Below are positions 1-8,283 of a stretch of DNA of 64,000 bases, one piece after another. Position 1 is the stretch's first letter; every line of letters starts with the position of its first letter. The stretch lies in NCBI RefSeq assembly GCF_004216775.1, contig NZ_SGXF01000001.1, positions 1,104,828-1,168,827 on the forward strand, written 5' to 3'. The stretch comes from Cuneatibacter caecimuris. GTDB taxonomy: Bacteria > Bacillota > Clostridia > Lachnospirales > Lachnospiraceae. Both the position numbers and the translations under genes were made by a program. The notes under the pieces were generated by a model. That model worked only from the letters and a program-made list of their open reading frames with translations. It made no database searches and was not told where the DNA came from.

Positions 1-1488
1 TCCTTCTGCGGAAATATATCCGGCCGGCATGGAAAAGTTCTGAGCTGTCAGCATTTTTCCAATCATATCAATAGTAATGATCTGATTCAGGTCAGCCGCG
101 TCATACGCCGCCTGCTGCTGGGCGTCAAAATTGGCGGTCTGCTCTTCCAGCACCTTCTGTCCTTCCGCCAGGGCTTCCTTTCCCTGCTCCAGCTGCTGCT
201 CCGCCTCTGCTTTTTTCTGGTTAAGGACTGCCAGCTGTTCTGAAATAGTGCCTCTGCCTTCTTTCAGTTGGGCGCGGCTTTCCTCTATCTTTTGTTTTCC
301 TGTTTCTATCGCCTGCTTCGCCTGGGCCAGAGCTGCTTTTCCTTCTGCCAGCTGTTCCTGTTTCTGCTGCACATAGGCAGACATGTCTTCCAGCGTGCCT
401 GCCGCGGTCATGCCCATAGCTTCCAGAGTATCGCTGATTCCCTTGAGCTGAGCCTCCAGCTTGGCGATCTGCTCCTCCAGCTGCCGGATCAGTTCCGTTT
501 TTTCCTCTTCGGGAAGAGTATTGTTGTTCTTAATCGCCTCCAATTCCGCCCTGGCTTTTTCCAGCTTATCCATCAAGTCCTTCATGCTGCCCGAAGCCCC
601 GTTCAGGATCAGCTGTATCCCCTGCAGCTGTGTTTCCGTACTCTGCAGCTGAGCCTCCTGATATGCCAGCTGCACTTCCTTTGCCAGCAGTTCCGAAAGA
701 GCTTCATTCAATGCAATCTCCCCCTCCAGAGTCTGGGTATTTGCTGAATTCAGCTGGTTCTCCGCATCTGGTATCTGCTGGGTCAGCGCCTGCTGGCCTG
801 CCTCCACCTGCTGCTGGCCTTCTTCTATCTGTCCCTTTGCTTCTTCCAGCTTCTGTCTGGCTTCGCCAAATTTCTCATCCAGCTTCGCCACAATCTGCTG
901 GTTCATTTCATCAATTTTCTCCTGGCGCAGCACCACCTGTACGGACTGTTCCACTCCGCCGGAAGAGCTGGCTGAACCCACGCCCTCCACGCTTTCCACT
1001 GCCGGAAGAATATCATTTTCCACTTTAATGCCAAGAGCCGCGGAATCCAGCCCGGCAATCTCCACCGCCGCCGTCATCACAGGAAGCATATCGGGATTAA
1101 TTTTCATCATGAGAGGCGATCCCACCTCATCCGGCCAATAGCCTGTCACCTGGTCCAGGTTCTCCCTCATTTCGATCAGCACCGTATCCATATTCGCTCC
1201 GTCCTCGAATTCACAGATCACCATGGACATATTCTCACTGGATGTCGAATTAAGCGATTTCAGATTGCTGGTAGTCGCGGCCACCTGTTCCACCGGCACA
1301 GTAACCGTCTGCTCCACTTCTTCAGGGCTGGCTCCCGGATACGTCGTCACCACCACCAGATACGGAAAATTCATGCTTGGAAGCAGATCTGTGGTCATTC
1401 TTGTAAAAGAAATCACTCCCAGCACCAGAACCAGGGCCACAGCCACCACCACTGTATACGGCTTTTTCACACTGAACTTTGATAACAT
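1..1488 (-). CDS. RND-family efflux permease with coiled-coil insert, N-terminal part
   Basis: Proton-driven export pump of the AcrB/HAE1 type, inner membrane. Only the first 496 residues lie in the window and the frame is open at the left edge. Residues 10-28 form the first membrane helix. It is followed by the family signature DLLPSMNFPYLVVVTTYPGA and a porter subdomain to about residue 190. From about 200 to 480 the protein is a long Glu/Gln/Ala-rich heptad coiled coil, which AcrB lacks at this place. The start ATG at 1488 has a strong AGGAGG site. Family assignment is firm; the substrate is unknown. Confidence 0.88.
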   Translation of the reverse strand, partial: MLSKFSVKKPYTVVVAVALVLVLGVISFTRMTTDLLPSMNFPYLVVVTTYPGASPEEVEQTVTVPVEQVAATTSNLKSLNSTSSENMSMVICEFEDGANMDTVLIEMRENLDQVTGYWPDEVGSPLMMKINPDMLPVMTAAVEIAGLDSAALGIKVENDILPAVESVEGVGSASSSGGVEQSVQVVLRQEKIDEMNQQIVAKLDEKFGEARQKLEEAKGQIEEGQQQVEAGQQALTQQIPDAENQLNSANTQTLEGEIALNEALSELLAKEVQLAYQEAQLQSTETQLQGIQLILNGASGSMKDLMDKLEKARAELEAIKNNNTLPEEEKTELIRQLEEQIAKLEAQLKGISDTLEAMGMTAAGTLEDMSAYVQQKQEQLAEGKAALAQAKQAIETGKQKIEESRAQLKEGRGTISEQLAVLNQKKAEAEQQLEQGKEALAEGQKVLEEQTANFDAQQQAAYDAADLNQIITIDMIGKMLTAQNFSMPAGYISAEG

Positions 1489-1607
1489 AAATTCCTCCTG
1501 TCAGACAGCACTTTTCATAATATCTTTTAGCATATTCCGAAAATATTACCCCGTCAAGCAAAGTAGGCCCGATTTTATATTCTTTTAAGGAAATCTCCTG
1601 ACCATCA

Positions 1608-1635
1608 TTGACATTTCAAGACCGGTTGCTATAAT
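1608..1635 (+). promoter_or_regulatory. Consensus sigma-A promoter for the ECF S component
   Basis: TTGACA (1608-1613) and TATAAT (1630-1635) are separated by 16 bp, with a TG extended -10 element. Transcription would start near 1642, giving a leader of about 60 nt. Confidence 0.8.
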
Positions 1636-1651
1636 AAAAATTGCATTGTAT

Positions 1652-1682
1652 CTCCGCGGGAGCGTTCCCGCCAGACAGGGAG
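1652..1682 (+). promoter_or_regulatory. Leader hairpin before the ECF S gene
   Basis: CTCC+GCGGGA (1652-1661) pairs with TCCCGC (1666-1671) and GGAG (1679-1682), leaving a 3' bulge and a GCGT loop. It lies directly before the ribosome-binding site. It may control translation; it does not match a riboswitch that I recognise. Confidence 0.35.
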
Positions 1683-1704
1683 AACAGTAGCAAGGAGGAT
1701 AAAA

Positions 1705-2373
1705 ATGAATCAAACAAGGTCTCAGAAGACCCGCGCCATGGTGCTGGCCGGTATTTTTTCCGCCATCATCCTGGTCATGGCGTTTGTGCCCTATATGGGG
1801 TACATCAATCTCGTCGCCATCAAAGCGACTACCATCCACATCCCCGTGATTATCGGGGCCATTCTGCTGGGGCCGAAGTACGGCGCTTTTCTCGGCTTCG
1901 TATTCGGACTGACCAGCCTCATCAACAACACCTATAATTTCAGCCTCTCATCCTTTGTATTTTCCCCTTTTGTGGCAAACGGCGGTTTCCAGAGCCTGAT
2001 CATCTGTTTCGTTCCCCGCATACTGGTTGGTGTTACTGCTGCATATACCTATAAAGGCGTTAACGCTCTGGCGCGTATTTTCGCAAAGGAAGCCGGCTCC
2101 GGCAATCCTGAAAAGGGCAAATTCCGGGACTTTATCGCCCTTCCCGCCGCCGGCCTGATCGGTTCTATCACAAACACAATTTTGGTTATGAACCTGATCT
2201 ATTTCCTGTTCGGCCAGTCCTATGCCGCCGCACAGAACGTGGCCTTTAATACTCTCTATTCCTTTATTCTGGGCATTATTTTTACCAACGGCATTCCTGA
2301 AGCCCTGGTGGCCGCCGTTCTCACCACAGTGATCGGAAAAGTGCTCCTGAGTATGAAAAAAAGGCTCTTCTGA
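1705..2373 (+). CDS. ECF transporter S component
   Basis: Membrane substrate-binding subunit of an energy-coupling-factor vitamin transporter, expected to share an EcfA/EcfA'/EcfT module encoded elsewhere. The 222 residues form about six hydrophobic helices, with the typical S-component order: a short cytoplasmic N-terminus, a glycine-rich ILLGPKYGAFLGFVFG segment, and a last helix pair ending in KKRLF. Start ATG follows AAGGAGGA. The gene is monocistronic between a consensus promoter and a terminator. The vitamin is not identifiable; pantothenate-type carriers look similar, but this is a guess. Confidence 0.85.
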   Translation: MNQTRSQKTRAMVLAGIFSAIILVMAFVPYMGYINLVAIKATTIHIPVIIGAILLGPKYGAFLGFVFGLTSLINNTYNFSLSSFVFSPFVANGGFQSLIICFVPRILVGVTAAYTYKGVNALARIFAKEAGSGNPEKGKFRDFIALPAAGLIGSITNTILVMNLIYFLFGQSYAAAQNVAFNTLYSFILGIIFTNGIPEALVAAVLTTVIGKVLLSMKKRLF

Positions 2374-2382
2374 GCCCTTTTT
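2355..2382. terminator. Bidirectional terminator
   Basis: GGCTC (2363-2367) pairs with GAGCC (2372-2376) around TTCT, with an A-run on the left and a T-run on the right. It serves the converging ECF S gene and aldo/keto reductase. The ECF S stop codon lies inside the hairpin. Confidence 0.7.
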
Positions 2383-2391
2383 CAGCAATTT

Positions 2392-3486
2392 CTATTTTCC
2401 AAAATAATCTGCAATCAGCTTCATTCTTTCAGATTGTTTCACATGGAAGGGACAGCGCTGTTCGCAATGGCCGCATTCGACGCATTCCGAAGCATGTTTT
2501 TCCAGCTTCGCATAATGGTCTGCGGCCATGCTGTCGCCTGCCGCGGCAAGATCGTAATATTTATTGATCAGCCCCACATTCAGTCCCATGGGGCAGGGAT
2601 GGCAGTGATTGCAGTAAACGCATATTCCTTCCGCGTCCCCGGGCGTGAAGGTTCCCAGCACAGAATAATCCCTTTCTTCAGTCCCCGCCTCCAAGAATCC
2701 CAGCAGCTCCCGAACGTCCCCGGCATTCCGGATGCCGGGCAGCACTGTCAGCACTCCCGGTTTGTCCAGGGCATATTGAATGCACTGGTATCTGGTCAGC
2801 GCCTTTCCAAAAGGCGAGGTCTTTTCGTCCAGCAACTGCCCTCCGGAAAATGGTTTCATGACAGAAATGCCCACATCCTCTGCTTCGCATCTTTTGTACA
2901 GCATCATCCGCTCTTTTGCGCTGCCGTTGGCGTACTCTCCATGATGGTAGTCATAGGCCGGATTGATGGAAAACATCAGCTGTTCCACAAGCCCGGCATC
3001 CAATACCTCATTGGCCAGAGAAGGGGTATGGGTGGAAAGGCCCAGATGTTTCACCACGCCCTGTTTTTTCATGTCCAGAAGGTATTCCAGCACTCCGTTT
3101 TTCTGGTATGCCTGCCAGTCCGAACAGCTGTCAAGGCAATGTATGAAACCATAGTCCACATAATCCGTCTTCAATTCCCAAAGCATCCAGTCAACCTGCT
3201 TTTTCACCTTCTCCAATTCAATCGTCCACCCGTATTCGCCAGTCTCATAATTAGCGCCGAAGTGCACCTGATAATACATCTCCCGACGGCATTTTGCGAA
3301 TGCCCTGCCATAATATCCAAAGGTTTTTGCGCCCGCGGTAGCCAGGTCCGCATAGTTAATCCCGTTGGCATGGGCCAGCTGCAGCGCTTCCACCGCCTCT
3401 TTTTCATCCGCTTCGGATATATAGCTGGTACCCAGCCCGATCACGCTGATTTTATCCCCCGTTTTTTTGTTGATTCTGTATTCCAT
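2392..3486 (-). CDS. Aldo/keto reductase with C-terminal 4Fe-4S domain
   Basis: 364-residue cytoplasmic oxidoreductase: a TIM-barrel aldo/keto reductase domain (about 1-270) followed by a ferredoxin-like tail with CVYCNHCHPCP and CVECGHCEQRCPF, i.e. two iron-sulfur binding motifs. The barrel keeps the FIHCLDS strand, but the position where classical reductases carry the catalytic Lys reads QVHFG, so the chemistry may differ from NADPH-dependent carbonyl reduction. The upstream in-frame codon at 3504 is rejected because the Shine-Dalgarno GGAGGGAGG lies inside that extension. It follows the hydrolase by 24 bp and is probably co-transcribed from the MerR-type promoter. Substrate unknown. Confidence 0.85.
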   Translation of the reverse strand: MEYRINKKTGDKISVIGLGTSYISEADEKEAVEALQLAHANGINYADLATAGAKTFGYYGRAFAKCRREMYYQVHFGANYETGEYGWTIELEKVKKQVDWMLWELKTDYVDYGFIHCLDSCSDWQAYQKNGVLEYLLDMKKQGVVKHLGLSTHTPSLANEVLDAGLVEQLMFSINPAYDYHHGEYANGSAKERMMLYKRCEAEDVGISVMKPFSGGQLLDEKTSPFGKALTRYQCIQYALDKPGVLTVLPGIRNAGDVRELLGFLEAGTEERDYSVLGTFTPGDAEGICVYCNHCHPCPMGLNVGLINKYYDLAAAGDSMAADHYAKLEKHASECVECGHCEQRCPFHVKQSERMKLIADYFGK

Positions 3487-3510
3487 AACAATGCCTCCCT
3501 CCAAATGATC

Positions 3511-4488
3511 TTATCTCAAATATTCCAGAAAAAACTCCGCCATCTTGTCAAAGGGAATTACATCCATTCTGTCATATAAGTCTGTATGCACAGCATCCGG
3601 AATTATCATCAGTTCCTTGTTTCCTCCTGTAAGCTGCCGGTATACATCTCTGCTAAAATAACAAGAATGTGCCTTTTCTCCGTGAATCAAAAGAACGGCG
3701 CTGCGGATTTCAGAAGCATACTGTAAAATCGGCATATTCAGGAATGATTGGCAACCAGTCACATTCCATCCGCTGTTGGAATTCAAAGATCTTACATGAT
3801 AGCCTCGGGCTGTCTTATAGTAATCGTAATAATCTTTTACAAAAAATGGCGCGTCCTCCGGCACCGGATCTGCTACACCGCCGCCCAAGGCATAGAAGCC
3901 GTTTCTATAATCCAGTGTTCTCTGCGCGCTGATGGCCTTTCTTTTCTCATGACGCATCTCCGCGCTGTCTTCAGAATCAAAATACCCTTTTGCATTCACC
4001 CGCGCCATATCGTACATCGTAGCTGCAACAGCGGCCTTGATTCTGGTATCCAAAGCGGCAGCGTTCAGCGCCATGCCTCCCCAGCCGCAGATTCCGATCA
4101 CGCCGACTCTCCCCGGATCCACCTTTTCCTGCACAGAAAGAAAATCAACAGCAGCCTGAAAATCTTCTGAATTTATATCAGGAGAAGCCATGTACCGGGG
4201 CTGGCCCCCGCTTTCACCGGTAAAGGAAGGGTCAAAAGCAATTGTCAAAAATCCCCTCCCCGCCATTGCCTGTGCATACAGGCCGGATGCCTGTTCTTTT
4301 ACCGCGCCAAAGGGACCGCACACTGCGACAGCCGGAAGTTTTTTATTTGCATTTTTAGGTACATATAGGTCTGCTGCGAGCATGATGCCGTAACGGTTAT
4401 GAAACGTCACCTTACTGTGATCCACCTTATCACTTTTCGAAAAAGTCTTATCCCACTCTTCTGTTAAAATTAATTTTTCCTGCTCCAT
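3511..4488 (-). CDS. Alpha/beta hydrolase with Cys nucleophile
   Basis: 325-residue alpha/beta hydrolase. The nucleophile elbow reads GICGWGG, so the usual Ser is Cys, as in dienelactone-hydrolase-like families such as YcjY. The oxyanion-hole strand, a late Asp region and PDAVHTDLYD with the catalytic His are present. The start at 4488 has an AGGAGG site; the longer frame to 4566 has none. It is the first gene of a two-gene operon with the iron-sulfur aldo/keto reductase and is divergent from a MerR regulator. It probably belongs to a detoxification response to reactive carbonyls or xenobiotics; this is inference. Confidence 0.82.
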   Translation of the reverse strand: MEQEKLILTEEWDKTFSKSDKVDHSKVTFHNRYGIMLAADLYVPKNANKKLPAVAVCGPFGAVKEQASGLYAQAMAGRGFLTIAFDPSFTGESGGQPRYMASPDINSEDFQAAVDFLSVQEKVDPGRVGVIGICGWGGMALNAAALDTRIKAAVAATMYDMARVNAKGYFDSEDSAEMRHEKRKAISAQRTLDYRNGFYALGGGVADPVPEDAPFFVKDYYDYYKTARGYHVRSLNSNSGWNVTGCQSFLNMPILQYASEIRSAVLLIHGEKAHSCYFSRDVYRQLTGGNKELMIIPDAVHTDLYDRMDVIPFDKMAEFFLEYLR

Positions 4489-4564
4489 GATTTTTCCTCC
4501 TGAAAACTGCTGAATATTGTTCTTGAATTGCACATTGACTTTGCAGCCCTTCTGTGATAATTTC

Positions 4565-4595
4565 ATTGTAGGACATAAACCTGACTTCAGGTCAA
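4565..4595 (-). promoter_or_regulatory. MerR-type promoter with 19-bp spacer and operator palindrome
   Basis: On the minus strand TTGACC (4590-4595) and TACAAT (4565-4570) are 19 bp apart, the over-long spacing typical of MerR-activated promoters. The perfect palindrome ACCTGACTTCAGGT (4579-4592) overlaps the -35 and spacer. The divergent neighbour encodes a MerR protein, so control of the hydrolase-reductase operon by that protein is very likely. Confidence 0.8.
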
Positions 4596-4633
4596 TAGTT
4601 ATTTGAAAGATTTTAACAAAGGAGGAGTCTGAT

Positions 4634-5074
4634 ATGTATACAATAGGACAAGTATCAAAAATGTTCGGTCTGCCCGTCTCTACTCTGCGCTATTATGACA
4701 GAGAAGGCCTGTTTCCGGATATGGAGCGCAGTTCCGGCATCCGGAAATTTTCCGAAAAAGAGCTGGAAGCATTGCGGGTTATTGAATGCATGAAAAAATC
4801 CGGTACGGAAATTAAGGATATCAAAAAATTCATGGAATGGTGTTCTCAGGGAAGTTCTACCTATCCCCTGAGATATGAATTCTTTTTGCAGCAGAAGAAG
4901 TTAATGGAAGCTGAGATTGAGCAGATGCAGAAAACTTTAGACATGATCCGGTTCAAGTGCTGGTATTATGAACAGGCAATCGCCGACGGAAACGAAGACC
5001 GCCTGAACCAGATGCTGCCGGATAAACTGCCCCCAAAAATACAGGTTCTGTACAACCACGCCCACCAGGATTAA
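4634..5074 (+). CDS. MerR-family transcriptional regulator
   Basis: 146-residue DNA-binding activator. The N-terminal winged helix (residues 1-70: YTIGQVSKMFGLPVSTLRYY) is canonical and is followed by a long dimerisation helix (75-120) and a short tail. It has no cysteine cluster for metal sensing, so it resembles the AdhR-like aldehyde or electrophile-responsive branch more than metal sensors. The start is preceded by AAAGGAGGAG. The next gene, a PPOX protein, begins 20 bp downstream and is probably co-transcribed. Confidence 0.88.
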   Translation: MYTIGQVSKMFGLPVSTLRYYDREGLFPDMERSSGIRKFSEKELEALRVIECMKKSGTEIKDIKKFMEWCSQGSSTYPLRYEFFLQQKKLMEAEIEQMQKTLDMIRFKCWYYEQAIADGNEDRLNQMLPDKLPPKIQVLYNHAHQD

Positions 5075-5094
5075 AACTCTAAGGAGAGAACCCT

Positions 5095-5511
5095 ATGATA
5101 AAATTAAGCCAAGAAGCTGAAAAAATAATGATTAAACGTTTTGGAAAAGACACTGTTCTTGCCATGGCAACTGCAGAAAATGGAGTACCGTATGTGCGGT
5201 ATGTAAATGCTTATTATGAGAATGGCGCATTTTATATCATTACACACGCACATTCTAATAAGATCAAACATATACAAAACAATACCATTGCCGCGATAGC
5301 CAGTGAGTGGTTTACCGCACATGGAAAGGGTGTCAACTTAGGTTATTTCGGAAAAGAAGAAAATAAAATGATTGCTGATAAATTGAAAAATGTCTTCGCC
5401 GAATGGATTGACAATGGGCATAATGACTTTGATGATAAAAACACCATAATTTTATGTATAGAATTAACAGACGGAATGTTGCTTTCACATGGAACAAAGT
5501 ATGCGTTTTAG
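5095..5511 (+). CDS. Pyridoxamine 5'-phosphate oxidase-family protein
   Basis: 138-residue split-barrel flavin-binding protein of the PPOX family. N-terminal strands (TVLAMATAENGVPYVRYVNAY) and the segment ITHAHSNKIKHI match the FMN-binding part of the fold. It is shorter than true pyridoxamine phosphate oxidases, so it is more likely a small flavin- or cofactor-F420-type reductase or a stress protein. The gene follows the MerR gene with its own AAGGAGAG site. The exact reaction is unknown. Confidence 0.75.
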   Translation: MIKLSQEAEKIMIKRFGKDTVLAMATAENGVPYVRYVNAYYENGAFYIITHAHSNKIKHIQNNTIAAIASEWFTAHGKGVNLGYFGKEENKMIADKLKNVFAEWIDNGHNDFDDKNTIILCIELTDGMLLSHGTKYAF

Positions 5512-5542
5512 TACAACTTAGAAGAAATCAGAAGGGGTTTTT

Positions 5543-5964
5543 ATGCAGAAGGAAGAAATTATAAAAACAAATAAAACATATTGGAACGAAAATGCGGATT
5601 TATGGTTTGGAACAACTGCGCTTCCTACATACGGAGTAAAATTTGTCACAGAGGACGACCTGCATCTATTTGGAGACGTTTCCGACAAAAAAATGCTGGA
5701 AATCTGCTGCGGCAGCGGGCATTCCTTAAAATACCATGCGGACAGGAACGCCGCTGAGTTGTGGGGAGTGGAAGCGAGATAATTTTATGCAACAGGAAAA
5801 TATCAACATACGTAAATGCGTTAGCCAAGGCAGGCTTTGTCATTGAGCAGATGATTGAGCAGACGGACCAAAAAACTATGGAATCTGCTGAAGATAACAG
5901 CGATAAAACAAAAAAGGCAAAAATGCTTCCCATATCCGTATGCTTCAAAGCAAGAAAGCTTTGA
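5543..5964 (+). pseudogene. Decayed class I SAM-dependent methyltransferase
   Basis: The first 79 codons encode the start of a type 11 methyltransferase, including the SAM-binding motif LEICCGSGHS, then stop at about 5782. In another frame, from about 5785 to 5964, the typical C-terminal end of the same family follows (RKISTYVNALAKAGFVIEQM and the end KARKL). The family is about 250 residues; only about 140 remain, and the central substrate and SAM segment is missing. An internal deletion with frameshift near 5770-5790 explains this. The gene start has a good ribosome-binding site. Confidence 0.75.
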
Positions 5965-5991
5965 CTCCTGTTAGGGGCAGCAGAGCCAAAA

Positions 5992-7881
5992 TCACCTTCC
6001 TGGTTTTTGTCTCTTCCGGTTTCGGCTTCCGGCTCTGCGCCTGTCTGCCTGCGGTTTTTCTCCGCTCCTTTTTTCCCCAGAAAGCTGCCTGGGCCGGATC
6101 AGGCAGCGGCTGTCAAATCCGATCAAGTCCTGACGTCCCGCTTTGATCAAAGCTTCCTTCACCAGGTCATACAGTTTGGGATTCCTGTACTGAATCAGCG
6201 CCCGCTGCATGGCCTTTTCATGGGGGTTTTTCGGCACGTATACCGGCTCCATGGTCCTGGGGTCAAGTCCGGTGTAATACATACACGTGGAAATTGTGGA
6301 GGGCGTAGGATAAAAATCCTGCACCTGTTCCGGCATATAGCCCAGATCCCGGAGATATTCCGCAAGCTCCACCGCCTCTTTCAGCGTGGACCCCGGGTGG
6401 GAAGACATCAAGTATGGGACGAGGTACTGCTTCATCCCCAGCTGCTCATTCACCTTCTGATATTTTTTCACAAAAGCCTGATAAACACTGTTCTCCGGCT
6501 TTCCCATCCTGGACAGCACTCCCGGCGCCACATGCTCCGGCGCCACTTTCAGCTGGCCGCTGACATGATGCCTGCACAGCTCCCGCAAAAATGTATCGTC
6601 CTGGTCCGCCATCACATAGTCAAAACGGATGCCAGAACGGATAAAGACCTTTTTCACCTTTGGCAGGGCCCTCAGCCTGCGCAGCAGCTGCAGATAATCC
6701 TGGTGATCCACCAGAAGATTTTTACAGGGTTTGGGAAAAAGGCACTGCCGCCCGGGACATACGCCCTTTTCCATCTGTTTTTTACAGGACGGATGGCGGA
6801 AATTGGCGGTGGGGCCTCCCACATCATGGATATAGCCCTTAAAATCTTTATCCTCCGTCATCAGGGCAGCTTCTTCCAGAATTGATTCATGGCTTCTGGT
6901 CTGCACAATCCTTCCCTGATGAAAAGTCAGCGCGCAGAAGCTGCAGCCGCCGAAGCACCCCCTGTTGCTCACCAGGCTGAACTTCACTTCCCGGATCGCC
7001 GGAATCCCCCCCGCTGCCTCATACACAGGATGGTATGTCCTTGCGTAAGGCAGGGCGTAAACATCATCCATTTCTATTTGCGTCAGCGGCCTGGCCGCCG
7101 GATTCTGAACCACAAAAAGATGCTTTCCATAAGGTTCAGCCAGGCGTTTTCCTGAAAAGGGGTCCGTATTGCTGTATTGTGTATAAAAGCTTTCCGCAAA
7201 TTTTCTCTTATCCGCTTTTATTACATCATAAGAAGGAAGCAGCTCGTAATCATATACGTTTTCCAGTGTACTGGCCCTGAAAACTGTCCCGTCAATAAAA
7301 GTAATATCTTTTATGTCAATTCCGGCGTCCAGCGCCTCCGCAATCTCTATGATAGACCGCTCTCCCATCCCATAAGAAATCAGATCTGCCTGTGAATCCA
7401 GCAGGACAGACCGCTTCAGGCTGTCGGACCAGTAGTCGTAATGAGCAAGCCTGCGCAGGCTTGCCTCAATTCCTCCGATGATCACAGGCACCTGCCCATA
7501 AACCCTCCGCAGCAAATTACAATACACTGTCACCGCGTAGTCCGGGCGTTTTCCGGTCACTCCCCCTGGAGTATAAGCGTCAGTCTGCCGCCTTTTTTTA
7601 GATACGCTGTAGTGGTTCACCATAGAGTCCATGTTGCCGGAAGAAACCAGAAATCCCAGCCGGGGACGTCCGAATACCTGAACGCTCCTTTCGTCCTTCC
7701 AGTCCGGCTGAGGGATAATCCCCACTTTATATCCATGGGCTTCCAGCACACGGCTGATGATGGCCGTGCCAAAAGAGGGATGGTCCACATAGGCATCCCC
7801 TGTCACATATGCAAAATCCACCTGTTCCCAGCCTCTGGCTTCCATATCCGCCCGGCTGATCGGTAAAAAGTCCTGATTCAT
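5992..7881 (-). CDS. YgiQ-family radical SAM protein
   Basis: 629-residue radical SAM enzyme of the YgiQ/UPF0313 family. The N-terminal B12-binding-like region ([32 protein letters not shown]) is followed by the cluster motif [10 protein letters not shown], whose CxxxCxxC binds the 4Fe-4S/SAM centre, and by a C-terminal Cys-rich and basic tail. The in vivo reaction is not established. The start is ATG 7881, four bases from the stop of the upstream Cys-rich gene, suggesting translational coupling; the longer frame to 7932 lies inside that gene. Confidence 0.88.
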   Translation of the reverse strand: MNQDFLPISRADMEARGWEQVDFAYVTGDAYVDHPSFGTAIISRVLEAHGYKVGIIPQPDWKDERSVQVFGRPRLGFLVSSGNMDSMVNHYSVSKKRRQTDAYTPGGVTGKRPDYAVTVYCNLLRRVYGQVPVIIGGIEASLRRLAHYDYWSDSLKRSVLLDSQADLISYGMGERSIIEIAEALDAGIDIKDITFIDGTVFRASTLENVYDYELLPSYDVIKADKRKFAESFYTQYSNTDPFSGKRLAEPYGKHLFVVQNPAARPLTQIEMDDVYALPYARTYHPVYEAAGGIPAIREVKFSLVSNRGCFGGCSFCALTFHQGRIVQTRSHESILEEAALMTEDKDFKGYIHDVGGPTANFRHPSCKKQMEKGVCPGRQCLFPKPCKNLLVDHQDYLQLLRRLRALPKVKKVFIRSGIRFDYVMADQDDTFLRELCRHHVSGQLKVAPEHVAPGVLSRMGKPENSVYQAFVKKYQKVNEQLGMKQYLVPYLMSSHPGSTLKEAVELAEYLRDLGYMPEQVQDFYPTPSTISTCMYYTGLDPRTMEPVYVPKNPHEKAMQRALIQYRNPKLYDLVKEALIKAGRQDLIGFDSRCLIRPRQLSGEKRSGEKPQADRRRAGSRNRKRQKPGR

Positions 7882-7882
7882 T

Positions 7883-8146
7883 TTATTCTCTTTTCTTAGC
7901 CAGCGCCGCAATCTCCCCAAACCGCCGGACAATCTCCTCGTAATTCTCCGGCCTGTGCGGAAATAGGCAGGCGCTGCAGTCTTTGATTCCGTTTTTCAGA
8001 TAGCTAAAATCTCCTCCGCAACTGTCGCCCAACGCATACAGCGGACAGTAACAGAAAAGGCAGTTGAAATCTTCGCCTTCCAGGCCCTTATGGCATGGGA
8101 AATACTGACAGGCCATGTTGCAGTAATATGAGTAACTGTTTTGCAT
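7883..8146 (-). CDS. Cysteine-rich small-domain protein
   Basis: 87-residue cytoplasmic protein of the Cys-rich small domain family. Ten cysteines are arranged as [21 protein letters not shown] and CSAC, which suggests binding of a zinc ion or iron-sulfur cluster. It is directly upstream of the YgiQ radical SAM gene with near-overlapping codons, so a metal-handling or accessory role for that enzyme is plausible but unproven. Strong AGAAGGAGG ribosome-binding site. Confidence 0.8.
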   Translation of the reverse strand: MQNSYSYYCNMACQYFPCHKGLEGEDFNCLFCYCPLYALGDSCGGDFSYLKNGIKDCSACLFPHRPENYEEIVRRFGEIAALAKKRE

Positions 8147-8206
8147 TTCAGCCTCCTTCTGTCTATTTTACAGCAATATTTGCAATGCTTCAAGCAAATC
8201 TTAATC

Positions 8207-8235
8207 TTTCCAGAAGCTGCCGGGTCAGGTATAAT
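8207..8235 (+). promoter_or_regulatory. Probable sigma-A promoter of uxuA
   Basis: TTTCCA (8207-8212) and a perfect TATAAT (8230-8235) are separated by 17 bp, about 50 bp before the uxuA start. Confidence 0.55.
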
Positions 8236-8283
8236 CAGAATAAATATCGTTTGGTAAAATTTTTAGATAAGCGAGGGCTTCTT

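Noticed and set aside
2434-3579. Open frame of 381 codons on the plus strand
   Set aside because: Opposite strand of the iron-sulfur aldo/keto reductase; no recognisable protein.
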